The notes beneath the pieces are model-generated. The model was not told the DNA's origin, made no database searches, and was given only the letters and a program-made list of their open reading frames with translations. From Rugalucina vietnamica (Eukaryota > Mollusca > Bivalvia > Lucinida > Lucinidae): 64,000 nt of DNA. The stretch spans positions 29,360,956 through 29,424,955 of the forward strand of contig OZ024879.1 of NCBI GenBank assembly GCA_964017185.1. The letters are read 5' to 3'. The position numbers and the translations under genes were made by a program. The stretch's first letter is position 1; each line of letters opens with the position of its first letter. Positions 20,925-31,598 of the stretch are shown in pieces.

Positions 20925-23495
20925 TTAAATCTGAGTAAAACTTTTGAATAGATTATCAACTAGTTCACTGTCACTTTTGTTGAGCTTAAACAGCCGACCA
21001 GTTTTACCGACTTTCTGTGGCTTTTCAATTTTACAGATTAGATCCTTTTCTCTGATCCAGAGTTTGTCTGGGAAATTTGGCCATTTAAACAAAGCCTTAG
21101 CCTTCTCCATAAAGTTTATTTGGCAGTCTCTGTCTTCTCTATCTATTTCATCCACTGTTCCTATATACCACCTCTTTTCATATATGGCAGCAACATAATC
21201 ACCTACATTAATGCTAGAGAATACGTTTTCTTCAATCTCCATCTCTTCATTCTGAGCCTCCGCATTTGACATTTCTACGTCATCTTCCTGATTACTCAAG
21301 ACAGAACTGTCTTTCTGTCCTTCTTTCTGAACACTCTTTCTACGTACGAGAGCATGTGTGCCTTCAGATAGTTTATGATTCTGTTTTATAATACACCAGG
21401 ATGTGCAAAACGACCCAGTTATGCACTGTTGACAGTAACATGATGTTTCTCTTGTTCTGAAACTGTTATCCTGAAAGGCAATAGCATGAAGTTTCATAGT
21501 GTTTTTAACCTTGCTTGCGTCAACAGAACTGAATTCTTCTGCTTTCTCTGTACATTTTTCCTTACTGACAAAGAGGAACGCTACTTCTTTAATGCTCGAA
21601 CAGACACCCCATTTGTAAAAGTCCTGCGCATCCTGGATAGTAGCATTGCCCTGGCGCACCGCTTCATCAGCCATCCGTTTTGTGAGACCACCAATTCCGT
21701 CGCACGCACTCTTGCCGTGACCGGCTTCAAAGAAGTTCCACTGTGCATCACAATTATAGATTTCTTGATGTTTTGATAACATGTCAAAAATGTATCGGTT
21801 TCTGTATTGGCTTGATGGACTGTCAGTCCAATAATGAATTCTTTCTAGCTCAGGATCAAGTTTTCTAAGTTCAGGAATAACAACATCCAGAAATGCACAT
21901 ACCGTACTAGCTGAGTGTCCTAATTCATCAGAAACAACAACATAACTCTTATGCATAAGTTTTTCATCTTTCTTCCAATATACTACAACTGGGTGTAATG
22001 TAACAGCCGTTTGTTTCCAGTATGCACACGTTGGTTCATCAACATATCGACAAGAGTAATTTTCAGCGAAGTCCATCTGGACAATCATATGATGTTCTTT
22101 TAAATTCTCCTTGTTTGCTTTTAGCTGATGAAACTGAGCTCTTAGACGCGCTACATGCTCAGAAAATTCTTTAACCTCTCTCTTAACTGTTGCAATGAAC
22201 GTTTCTCTGTCCATTTTCACCTCAACAATTTTCATTTTCATGCGTTTCTCAGCTATCTCAACCCTTTTCCAAGTTTTAAAAGAAACTGTATCTTCAGTAA
22301 TGCAATCTGTGATAGAATCAAGATTGTTCTCATGATCAAGAATACTTTCAGGATTTTCTCTCAGTTTAGCTCCTGCCTTTCTTAGAGCCTGAATTTTTAG
22401 CGCCATGTTTTGGTGCCTTAAACACTGGCATGCATTTCTTGAGATAAATCTAGCAAGATAAATGTTACTTGGTCGAATGCGACAAAACGTTGCAAAAGAA
22501 ATTTTCAGAGATGGATTTTCAGCACAAAATTTCTGATACAGATTCTGCATGTAATCTGTCAAAACTTTTATTTGCTTTCTTGTACCGTTTTCTGTTTTTG
22601 AATCTGCTTTGCCAGGCTGAGTTCTACTGTTGTCTTCCCTACTCAGAAATTCGATGACCTTGTGCTTGATCCGACTTGAAACACTTTGCCTTACTTCTTT
22701 CCTAGCAGACAGAGTCTTTCCTGAACTCTTTCCCAGTGCATTTCTGGACAAGCCGGTCTGGCGGCTGATAGCTTTGATGCATTTATATTTTTTTGCTAAT
22801 TTTCCAGATATAACTTTATGTATAACTGAATGCTTCTTCTTAGAGCTTTCTTTCTTGGCTGCAGTTATTTCTCCGATCAGAACATGACTTGTTATTAATT
22901 TTTTCTTAACTTTATCTCTGCTGCTTGGAGTTAGGTTTATGCCAGAAATGTCTTCTTCAGCTTTTCTCTCTGGAGTACACAGTTTACTCTTGCTTTTATC
23001 AACTTTCATTCTCTTATTTAGCCTCTCTATCTGCTTGGTTTTGCTTTTAAGCCTTCTCTGCAATTTGATCTGATCTTCCTTTAATTCTCTTATTGTTTTA
23101 TGGGCTCTAGCCAATGCTCGCGCTCTTGCCTTTTTAGCTCCTTTTTCTTTTGCAGCCATCTGCACTGATGGCAAACTGACTATCAACCGTTGTGGAGAAC
23201 GATCTTCAGGAGCTGGAGTTGTGTCCATCACATTACTTGCATAACCACTTGTATCTTCGTCACTGGATTCATGAATCCATAATGCTCTCAGCCTGTCTCT
23301 CTGTCGCTGTCTAGAAAGCCTGTTTCTTATCTTATTTTTCTCATTTCTTTCCTTCCGTGCTTTACTATTTAGCAATTCAGCTGGTATGTAAGATTTACGA
23401 GCCCTTTCTCTCTCTCTGGCATTATATTCATCTCCGAGTTTGGCCTTTAGTCTTTCTCTGTACGCCTTTTGAATTTCTGCTCTAGTTTTTCCCAT
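20925..23495 (-). CDS. DDE-type transposase, 856 aa, intact
   Basis: Start chosen at ATG 23495 (MGKTRAEIQKAYRERLKAKL), because TTTCTTTCCTCCAG|G lies directly before it and makes the 10-residue upstream extension intronic. Residues 1-75 and 115-165 are basic and coiled-coil-like. 236-258 (KYKCIKAISRQTGLSRNALG) looks like a helix-turn-helix. The catalytic core has MDFAENYSCRY (D475), HYWTDSPSSQYRN (D558) and QWNFFEAGHGKSACDGIGG (E590), giving a D-82-D-31-E pattern. A Cys cluster follows (C686, C688, C691, C697, C701, CYCQQC...). 763-825 (VGDYVAAIYEKRWYIGTVDE) resembles a Tudor/SH3-like fold. From recall, WNFF..GHGK..DGIGG proteins are common uncharacterised animal ORFs. Expected to bind the element's ends and cut and paste it in the nucleus. 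No internal stop. The triad is my inference, strengthened because D and E positions recur in the relic at 37.7-39.6 kb. Confidence 0.9.
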   Translation of the reverse strand: MGKTRAEIQKAYRERLKAKLGDEYNARERERARKSYIPAELLNSKARKERNEKNKIRNRLSRQRQRDRLRALWIHESSDEDTSGYASNVMDTTPAPEDRSPQRLIVSLPSVQMAAKEKGAKKARARALARAHKTIRELKEDQIKLQRRLKSKTKQIERLNKRMKVDKSKSKLCTPERKAEEDISGINLTPSSRDKVKKKLITSHVLIGEITAAKKESSKKKHSVIHKVISGKLAKKYKCIKAISRQTGLSRNALGKSSGKTLSARKEVRQSVSSRIKHKVIEFLSREDNSRTQPGKADSKTENGTRKQIKVLTDYMQNLYQKFCAENPSLKISFATFCRIRPSNIYLARFISRNACQCLRHQNMALKIQALRKAGAKLRENPESILDHENNLDSITDCITEDTVSFKTWKRVEIAEKRMKMKIVEVKMDRETFIATVKREVKEFSEHVARLRAQFHQLKANKENLKEHHMIVQMDFAENYSCRYVDEPTCAYWKQTAVTLHPVVVYWKKDEKLMHKSYVVVSDELGHSASTVCAFLDVVIPELRKLDPELERIHYWTDSPSSQYRNRYIFDMLSKHQEIYNCDAQWNFFEAGHGKSACDGIGGLTKRMADEAVRQGNATIQDAQDFYKWGVCSSIKEVAFLFVSKEKCTEKAEEFSSVDASKVKNTMKLHAIAFQDNSFRTRETSCYCQQCITGSFCTSWCIIKQNHKLSEGTHALVRRKSVQKEGQKDSSVLSNQEDDVEMSNAEAQNEEMEIEENVFSSINVGDYVAAIYEKRWYIGTVDEIDREDRDCQINFMEKAKALFKWPNFPDKLWIREKDLICKIEKPQKVGKTGRLFKLNKSDSELVDNLFKSFTQI

Positions 23496-23525
23496 CCTGG
23501 AGGAAAGAAATAAAACAATTCTCAC
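23496..23525 (-). other. 3' splice site just upstream of the transposase start
   Basis: On the minus strand TTTTATTTCTTTCCTCCAG ends at 23497, with exon base G at 23496 and ATG at 23495-23493. A pyrimidine-rich tract plus CAG suggests a 5'-UTR intron whose donor lies towards the right end of the transposon. Confidence 0.55.
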
Positions 23526-23595
23526 AGAAGACGGACGTGAAGAAAATTCGACGGACGGACGGACGACGGACTGATGTTACAACCAGCAAAATTAA

Positions 23596-24880
23596 GGTAA
23601 CGAAAGTATGATACCTTCGTTACTATTGTGATGCAGGTATGATTGGCATGATTACATGCAGTAGTTGCATAATCATATAATAAGATACGAATGAAACATG
23701 AATATCAAATGTTGACATAAAGAGTGTTCTATTGGTGGCCGTTTAAGATAGATGTACTGATGGCTATAAAAGTTAGTATTTAGTACCTAATTGCACTAAA
23801 TATACCGTTTCCATTCAGCCCAAATAAAATGACTATTTTTAACAAATCTGTGTGTATGTAGGCGCTGTTGCAATTTTGACACTTGAATTTATTTCGTTTA
23901 CGCAATATCAAATTAGTCTACAAAACAAGTATTTCGAAAAGCAACTCAGTAGATCGTTATATTTCATGATACCTTCGTTACCATGCCGTAACGAAGGTAT
24001 CCACGTGAAATCAACCATAATAGTCTATACAGAGTGCACAGAAGTGACATATGGTTTTCATATAAGAACTGGCGATACTTTTCGATATGTAAGACAATCA
24101 ATATTGTTGTGTATTTCACCCAAAACGAATAATTTCTTACCTGTGAAGTAGGCCTGTCTAATAAAATTCTTCTTCAGTGGCGATTTTTACTGCAGTCTCC
24201 CAAAATAAGGACACAAGGGTTATGCTGTGACATCACAAGTTTTTGTGACGTCATTAATGGCATTCGGCCATAAAATGGATTCGTTTACAGGCAAGTTCGT
24301 ACTTTTTGGTAACAAATGTATTGGTAACGAAAGTATCGTAAAGAACTTCGAGGCGCATTTAGAAAGATATGTGAACAGTTGTATAAAATATCATGCCCGT
24401 TGCTTAATCTGCAGCATACAGAGAGTTTTTACATGATATGGGATTTAGTTAAACTTTAGTATAAGAACTGTACGGACCAGGTAACGAAAGTATCACTGAT
24501 TTTATAACTTGTAAACAAACAGTGCGTTTTAATATGTATTTAGCGAAATGAAAGATTCACTGTCCTGGGTTAGTTTTATTTCGGTACAGCAACTATTTCG
24601 CTATAAAACGGACGCTAAAATGCAAGTCTTACAGGATGTTTCTTTATTTTACTGCCGCATGTCAAAGCCATATATAAGATTTATAAAAACGAGGCGACAT
24701 TTTTCAAGGCTATATAAAATGTACTTCTAAGTAGGTCTATAGACAGCAATGACAACCGACGCTATCCTGGGAAGTGATTGTAACAAAGCATAAGCTTTGA
24801 CTGGACCTACCTACCGTTCGAGAGGAATGATTAAGTTATATTGCATAAGAACTCGTAAGGCGACAGGTAACGAATGTATC
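23596..24880. promoter_or_regulatory. Right array of GGTAACGAARGTATC motifs, including two inverted pairs
   Basis: Copies at 23596-23610 (forward) and 23610-23623 (reverse, overlapping), 23968-23982 (reverse) and 23987-24001 (forward) making a 15-bp-arm hairpin with a 4-base spacer, 24308-24322 (degenerate) abutting 24323-24337, 24480-24494 and 24866-24880. The last two and others sit next to ATAAGAAC. This flank should also hold the transposase promoter, so binding here could autoregulate transcription; that is inference. Confidence 0.75.
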
Positions 24881-25033
24881 GTTCGTAGTGTTGTTTGGCC
24901 AGGTTTGTCAACAATAATATTGAGAATCAAGATCTTATTTGTATGCAAGATGTATTCGTATGAATTGTTTGTTATACAGTATAAACTTGACCAGATGAGG
25001 CCGGCGTTTAATATAATGTACAGGCGACATAGA

Positions 25034-25063
25034 GTGCACCTTATTATTGAGAATGACCGTGTA
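25034..25063 (-). repeat. Right terminus: 26-bp TIR and TGTA duplication
   Basis: GTGCACCTTATTATTGAGAA then TGACCG ends at 25059, the exact inverse of 19285-19310, followed by TGTA. Confidence 0.9.
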
Positions 25064-26829
25064 ATGTCTATGATATGGAATAGCTCTCAACTCAAAGATA
25101 CTGAACAAGTCTTGCAATCCAATAAATCTTAATATCAGCAATCCATCATTTTTGTCCTGTAACAAAAATATACCATATAGACTATAGAATTGCTGCAATT
25201 CTGATATGAAGAAACACAATTCAAATGTTATATTCATGAAAAACTATTGAATTTTTTTGTGATTCACATTCAATGAAATGGTACCCTCGATTCCGGTTGA
25301 TGCGATTGGTTAAACAGTCATAAGTCGGAATAAAACGGGGATTTTGATATCACACCGTATTAGCGGCAAAACAGAACGCCCTATAAGATCGCAGAATGCC
25401 GACCTTTTTGACAGGCCAATGTTGCGGGTAAGGTTATCATTTTATTGTTTTTCATGGGAATTGAAGGCATGTCAGCAAAGGTGAGTACGCCATTTCTTAT
25501 GAATAAGGATGAAAAGTTTGAACTGTTTTCACAATTTTGATTTGGGTTTCCCACACATGTCCAACCTAATGGAGTTAGTCTAGCCACTGGTTCACCAAGC
25601 TGTCCCTTTATGTCATGATATGAATAGTGAAGATCTTGATAATCAATTCCTTTCAGCAGATCGACAATTGTTCTTGAACCAAGCTCAGGAAAATCAAACG
25701 CCTTCAAATGTTCATATTTAGCTGAATGTTTACTCCACTGAATCACGTTCATATCGCATGTAACCCTTTCTGCAGTGAACGTATACACTTGCTGTGTATC
25801 GTTCGATTTCCATTTTTCACGATCACTGGCACTGTTATTAGTACGCAAAGGTCTGGTTTGTGAGACCTTGTCATTGTGTACTATTTGGCCTCGTGTCCAC
25901 CTCCATGGACCTCTTAAATGACGTTTCATTCTTCTCAATGAACTTTGATTCCTCTTATCTTTATGAAGAAGGTTAGAGTGGATTTCTTTGCAGCCACTGA
26001 CACCACAAACCTTACTCCTTGGACATTGTTGGCCGATATGGGAGTCGCCCAAGCACCGATAGCAAAGACGAAACCCCATCTCTGAGACACATTTAGCTTT
26101 CGAAAGTCATTGCATTCCCATATGCCATGAGATCCACCACAATGCTTACACACGAATTGTCTTTTTTGTCTTCCCTGATTCGATTCCCTAGTTGTGGTAG
26201 AAGACTTGTCATTGGCAAAATTTGTATACTGAGTTCTCCTTTTGGGTTCTGAATATTTGCTTGAGTCCTTTTACGTCAACCCTCTTATTGTTTCAGCTCC
26301 TATAGTCTAAAATTCTGCCTCTTGAATGACCCAGTAGCGTAAGATCTCCACTGATTCTTCCTAACTGTTTTCAAACACCCATCGATGATATCTTGCAAGC
26401 AGTTGTTCAGGTAATTTTCTTTGAATTTTCTGATATAACGATCCGTTACCCAGCTCTTCCACCCTATCCATTTCTTTTAAGTTAACTATTGCGGTGTCCA
26501 GTAAATCTGCGAATCGTTCTATTACTTTCATTATATAGCCACTGTTCTCATTCAATGGTTTGTTAAAAGATTCTATTTCATCTAGATATATTGCTACCTG
26601 ACGTCTCTGACCAGCGAATTTTCTGTCCAGTCTCTCTTTCGCTGTCTCATACTCGACCGCAGAATGTCCCAGATTTTCAATACATTTCAAGGCCTCACTC
26701 GATAGATATTGTCTAAGTTGTAATAATTTATACTCTGCTGTAGCCGGTGCCTTATCAATACATGCAACAAAGGCTGCTTACCATGGTTCATATCGCCTTT
26801 TGTCGCCAGAGAATACAGTTGTTTAAGTT

Positions 26830-27817
26830 GTTATACCCCTGGCATTTATGCCGACGGGTATATAGTTTTCGCTTTTCCGTTTGTCCGTTCGTATGTTCGT
26901 TAGTTCGTTCGTTCGTTAGTTCAGTAGAATTTGCGTCAAAGTTTTGGTTAAAGTTTCTCTAGTGGTGTATATCTCATGCAGTTATAGTCAGAAACCATTC
27001 ATATTTGGACCATAGGTACCCTATAGGGTTTGCCTTGTTTCCATGAGTTTGGACCCCAGGGTCCATGCCCGGGGGTGGGGTTAGAGATCAAAATCTAGGT
27101 CACCTTTGATTTGCGACAAAGTTTTGGTTAAAGTTTCTCTAGTGGTGTATATCTCAAGAACCATTTATCAGAAATCATTCATATTTGGACTTAAGGTACC
27201 CTATAGGGTTAGCTTTGATTCCAAGAGTTCGGACCCAGGGTTCATGCCCGGGGGTGGGGCTAGAGTTCAAAATCTAGGTCACCTTTAATTTGCGTCAAAG
27301 TTTTGGTTCAAGTTTCTCTAATGGCGTATATCTCATGAGTCAGTGTTCAGAAATCATTCATATTTGGACTTTAGGTACCCTATAAGGTTTGCTTTATTTC
27401 CGTGAGTTCAGACCTGAGGGTCCATGCTCGGGGGGTGGGGCTAGAGTTCAAAATCTAGGTCACCTTGAAAATGTGCTATTTACATAGTGTTTTTTTCTTC
27501 TCTAAGTTCATATATTAACAAAGACTTATAGGAATGTATTCCTATTTGGATCATAGATTCCCTTTAGGGTTGAATTAAATTCCATGGCACCAAACTCTAG
27601 GGGTGGGGCTTGAGGTCAAACTCTAGGACATATTTATAAAATACAATAGTTACCAAGATTCTATATCTTGACAACCATTTGTCAGAAAGCATTCATGCTT
27701 ACAACATAGGTACCACATAAGGGTTAGACCCAAGGGTCCATGCATGGGGATGGGAGCGGGATGTACCCAAGGGTCCATGCATGGGGTGGGGGTGGGACTT
27801 GAGGTCAAGGTCTGGGG

Positions 27818-27860
<43 letters not shown>

Positions 27861-28245
27861 TAAGAATGACACTCTATGTTCATTCCAATCTAGGACTGAG
27901 GACCTGACCCACAATGTCCGTGTATTATGTCCTAGATTGAGTATACACGTCAGCTCTGTATACTGCTGTAAAATAGATCTGTCATTCTAAAACACCACTC
28001 CCTCATGTATGCAATGTGCTTTACAGTGCTTATTTCTAAAGTGTACTTGATAAGTGTACTGTCTTTCATTGGGGATTTGAGGTTCAATGTCAGGGGTGAG
28101 CATGTGCAGGGTTGTATAGGTAGGGGGTAGGGAGGGAGCTTTGTGGCTACCAGCCGGGGGTATACGTGCCTCTCAAGGCACTTTTTCTAGTTTCCACATG
28201 TCATTACCCAGTTCTTTTACTTTAGAACATATTTCATTACGGTTT

Positions 28246-28282
<37 letters not shown>

Positions 28283-28815
28283 ATTCAGTTTTACGTCCCT
28301 TTCAAGCTTTTTCACTCATATCGAGACGAATCAATCGGCAGGTGGGGCGAAAACCGGAGTACCCGGGGAAAAACCACCTGACACACCCGCAAGCAGAACT
28401 TGGCTTGTCCCACATGTGACTCGTGCCCCGAGCGAGGCGCGAACCCACAGCGGTGAGATGATCGAATGATTAAGAGCACTGAAGTCAGCGACCTTAACCA
28501 CTCGGCCACGGGGGCCGCCTGGTTTTCTTAATGACCTTGAAGTGCCAATGTGACATTATCAGATAACCCATAGGTACCTCCTGACTAATCTCACAATTTT
28601 GCTTTACTGTCACATTTTCAGACATTTTCACAGTCACAAAGGGTTTTTCGTTTGGATATATTTGGGGACAAAATTTAAACTTGTTCTCCGTGTTCGGGGG
28701 ATGGGGGTTTGGGATCATGTGCCAGGGGCCCTGTGTTTTTTTTTTTATTTCAATACAGCATTTGTGTCCATGGGGGTCTTCGTTCAATCCCTGTATCGAA
28801 TGTGTATTCCAATCT
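26830..28815. mobile_element. Tandem-cored non-autonomous element (Helitron/pearl-like?) inside the Bel/Pao fossil
   Basis: Begins with TACCCCTGGCATTTATGCCG and GTCCGTTCG/TTCGTTAG runs, then ~179-bp units with GTCAAAGTTTTGGTTAAAG, TTCTCTAGTGGTGTATATC, CATATTTGGAC and GGGGGTGGGG, starting near 26935, 27114 and 27293 and fading to 27820. Poly(T) at 27820-27859. Bivalve pearl/HINE elements have such tandem cores; the match is architectural only. Confidence 0.55.
28250..28520 (-). mobile_element. tRNA-derived SINE, full length, 9-bp target duplication
   Basis: On the minus strand it starts GGCCCCCGTGGCCGAGTGGT (box A region), with box-B-like GTGGGTTCGCGCC, then ACAAGCCAAGTTCTGCTTGC, GGTGTGTCAGGTGGTTTTTC and GAAAGGGACGTAAAACTGAA with a poly(A) of about 30. 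GGTTTTCTT at 28241-28249 and 28521-28529 is the target duplication. The same family occurs at 51629 and, truncated, at 63733. The head is most like tRNA-Ser/Leu. Confidence 0.85.
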
Positions 28816-29453
28816 GATTCTTCACTTCCTGTTCCCCACATGACGCCACTTTGATAGTTTAGGTATTCCTTTCTTAATGATCTTAGAGAATGAATCCTCA
28901 ATACTGTCCATTTCGTCGGCGATTGTTTATGCTCGAACGCCATCCATATCTTTGTAAGGTCCATAGAGATCATAATAAATGTTGAACAACTTCTCTTGGA
29001 TTATACTCAGTTTTTCTCGTTGATCTTTAATTTCACGGCGACTTGGAAGTTCAATATCACCATTCAATAAATCACTAAATTTATGCAAGTTTTTCGTGAA
29101 TTCGGCTTTGGACTTCGCCTTCTCCTTTTTAATGTTTCTAACTCCATTACGGAATAGCTCTTAAAGCTCGCTCTGCTACCAAAATATAGTCTGAAGGCCG
29201 GTACTACGATTAAAATCTAACAACCAGTTCCATTGTCGATTTTTTTACCTTCAGCAACCGGAACAAACAAAAACAAACAGATTATATAATAACACGTAAC
29301 CGATTTGATTATGACCGTTGAAACTGACATGCAAAATTTTTAAATGTAAAATTTTAAAATGTCATTTTATTATCACAATGACCAAAAGATACCAAAAATA
29401 AAATAATTTTATTTATCTAAGATGTTTCGATTTTCTCGATACTCCTCCATAAC

Positions 29454-29765
29454 GGGCCCCCGCCCATTGGGGCCTAAAGTAATAGATGGACTGCTAGTGC
29501 CTCCAGGCAAAGATTGTACGATGCTGACTGGCTATCTGATTACTGGTTAACCGCTTAGGTCTGAGCCTGCCCAGGAAAAGTGGCTCCAAGTCGAACCATC
29601 TGCACATATAAGCCAGTTTGGCTTTGTTGGATGGTTATATTTAAAGCACTTGTTGGATGTCATGACATCCTCATTTTGGGTAAGAGTGCCATAAAGTGGA
29701 GGCAACGTCCCGACATGACCTAAGGTGTTAACTGAGACGAAAAGCATCAATTCAAGCAAATTCAA
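29454..29765 (+). mobile_element. SINE-like repeat A, full length, 13-bp target duplication
   Basis: From GGGCCCCCGCCCATTGGGGC to a tail with GAAAAGCATCAATTCAAGC. ACTCCTCCATAAC at 29441-29453 and 29766-29778 is a perfect target duplication, so 312 bp is the whole unit. Shared landmarks: AATAGATGGACTGC, GGCAAAG, ATTACTGGTTAACCGCT, CTGCCCAGGAAAAGTGG, CATATAAGCC, GGAGGCAACGTCCCGACATG. No clear pol III boxes and no reading frame. Confidence 0.85.
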
Positions 29766-29802
29766 ACTCCTCCATAACAAATAAAATAAAACTGATATCC
29801 TT

Positions 29803-30110
29803 CATGAGCAGTGCGCATATTAATGAGAAAAGGGGGTGGGGCATACCGCGGTTTCGGCTACTTAAGCCTCTTCAGAGACCCTTTTATTTTGGCAAAATGG
29901 GAGACAAAGGGACACGCCGCAATTTTGCAACTTTCAACAGGATAGTCGATACAAAGACGTGTATTGTTCAAACAGAGCGAAATATATAAAACATGGGTTG
30001 GAAAACGAATCTAACCGAAAATGAATTTCTATTTCTGAATTCTCAGAATATCCTTTTCGATCTCAAAGGATCAAAAGGAAAATATAATCTGCACTATGGA
30101 TGATGTACGG
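29803..30110 (+). repeat. Dispersed repeat E, copy 1
   Basis: Shares GAGCAGTG, ATTAATGAGAAAAGGGGGTG, CATACCGCGGTTTCGGCTAC, TCAGTGACCCTTT-like and CTCAGAATATCC segments with 49163-49455 and 60160-60365. No coding. Confidence 0.7.
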
Positions 30111-31590
30111 GGAGACTTTATACGGCCGCCACACGGCACAACACCAGCTGCAGTAATAGCAAATGCCATAGTCTTTTTTACACACTGGAGTAAATTTAAA
30201 TGTATATTTGGCGCATGCAAATTGGACTTCAGACGGTTATATTTTAACCATTTATGACTATCCTGGTCAGAAACCCTATAGACCTGTTTCCTGGTGCCAC
30301 GGCTTATATATGAGTGTAAACTAGGACTAAACTATAAACAACTAAACATAAACATATTTAACTCAAGCTGACCAAATAATAACTAGCTAAACAAAAACAA
30401 ATTTAACTCAGTTTGACCAAATAATATCTAGGCTTAGCTAACTTGTTAAAATTAGGCATATACCTAAAAGTGTTTCTCGGGCCCCTCTATCATCTTTCTG
30501 TTTCAATTGTCCCTCATCCGTCCTTTTTTTCTGACTAAAAGAAAGAAAAAAGCAGCCTCATCCGCTTTTGTTGTTTTTTACAGATGTCAAAATTGCAATT
30601 TTAATATTTATGTGTTTAATTCGTTTTAACATAAGCTTTATTGGCAAAAGTATACAAAAGCGTTTCAAAATAAATTATGAACTTAATTTGTACATAGAAT
30701 CCTTAATGTGATGCAAATGGTGTAATGTGTAGTAGTGAATACTCAGTTTTGACCATTTTGCACAAAATTATTTTTTTGTTTTAAAAAATGGGGCCACATT
30801 TTGTTTTGTAGAAATAGAATCAAATAAGAAAAAACTGCCTCTCTCATCTTTTTTTTTCTCCGAAATAGAAAAAATTCTATTACTTTTTTGACAAAGAATC
30901 GGAACAGCACTACACATTGTGTTGCTGTCGAGTCATTTTCAAAAAACGTCAGTGTTAGGAGAGTGAAAAACAACATTACATTATTTCTCAAAAGCGATTT
31001 TAGTCTACTCTCCTTATACTAACATAGCTACTGGGCAGAAAATATAAAATGCAAGCTTAACTACATTCTGTTATAAAAATTAAATGTTGTGGGGTAAATA
31101 TAACACTGGCATCTTGAGGATACTAAAAAGTCGAAACAATTGCCATAACCCCACGTAGCTCTGAGGGGCTTTAATTTTAATAACCTCCTTTTCATAGGCA
31201 AGTTATATATTTTTTGGTGTCAAACGTCTGAATAAAAAGCATAGGTTTTTGTAAAATCTACATGTTTCGCCTTATCATATCCCTTCTTAAAATTCCTGCC
31301 ATCTAGATAAAATTCTTCATGTAATGCAAGTTCAATGACAATTCTCAGCCTCATTTCACATGGCGAAACATCAAAGCCGAAACACTACCTGTTGCAGTCA
31401 ATCAATCTCCATCTGCTCTTACATGTACTGTTGACATTAAAGTTCCCTATGTGACACCATCGGGATAAATAAGCAATGATGTTTGATCAACGCATAGTCC
31501 TAGTACTTCAATACTAGTATTTTGAGGTTTTTCGATAATTTCTGGCATATTAATATTTGCACATTGTGTTAAGTTCTTGAAATGTTTTGC
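30111..31590. other. Unassigned AT-rich DNA
   Basis: No repeat, RNA or credible coding sequence recognised. Confidence 0.5.
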
Positions 31591-31598
31591 ATTTTTAG

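Larger units (their letters stand above)
19285..25059 (-). mobile_element. Complete-looking autonomous DNA transposon (4-bp TSD, 26-bp TIRs, Sola-like?)
   Basis: CGGTCATTCTCAATAATAAG plus GTGCAC at 19285-19310 is repeated perfectly inverted at 25034-25059. TGTA directly flanks both ends (19281-19284, 25060-25063), a 4-bp target duplication. Inside lie one 856-aa transposase gene (20925-23495, minus) and about a dozen copies of GGTAACGAARGTATC in the two noncoding flanks (1.6 kb left, 1.5 kb right). The perfect termini and open gene indicate a young, possibly mobile copy of 5,775 bp. Sola-type elements have 4-bp duplications and a single transposase gene, so that superfamily is my first guess; piggyBac and Kolobok (TTAA) do not fit the duplication. 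Confidence 0.9.
25380..29170 (-). mobile_element. Fossil Bel/Pao LTR retrotransposon, gag-protease part, split by insertions
   Basis: A virus-like retrotransposon fossil. On the minus strand the parts appear in family order: a gag N-terminal stretch (about 28.8-29.2 kb), a DUF1759-type gag region (about 26.35-26.7 kb), Cys/His zinc knuckles (about 25.9-26.15 kb) and a Bel/Pao-type protease segment (about 25.4-25.75 kb). Polymerase, integrase and LTRs were not found. About 2 kb of tandem-repeat element and a SINE (26.8-28.8 kb) lie within it. It is broken in several places and old. Confidence 0.7.

Noticed and set aside
20944-22887. Several plus-strand open frames of 60-96 aa within the transposase gene
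   Set aside because: They are antisense shadows of the 856-aa minus-strand frame with no motifs.
19863-24880. CRISPR-like array of a 15-bp repeat
   Set aside because: Irregular spacing, both orientations, spacers of hundreds of bases, eukaryotic transposon context.
24797-25132. 111-aa open frame at the right end of the transposon
   Set aside because: It runs across the terminal inverted repeat and into flanking DNA, so it cannot be an element gene.
27699-28419. Frames with poly-Lys or poly-Phe
   Set aside because: They cross poly(T)/poly(A) tails of repeats.
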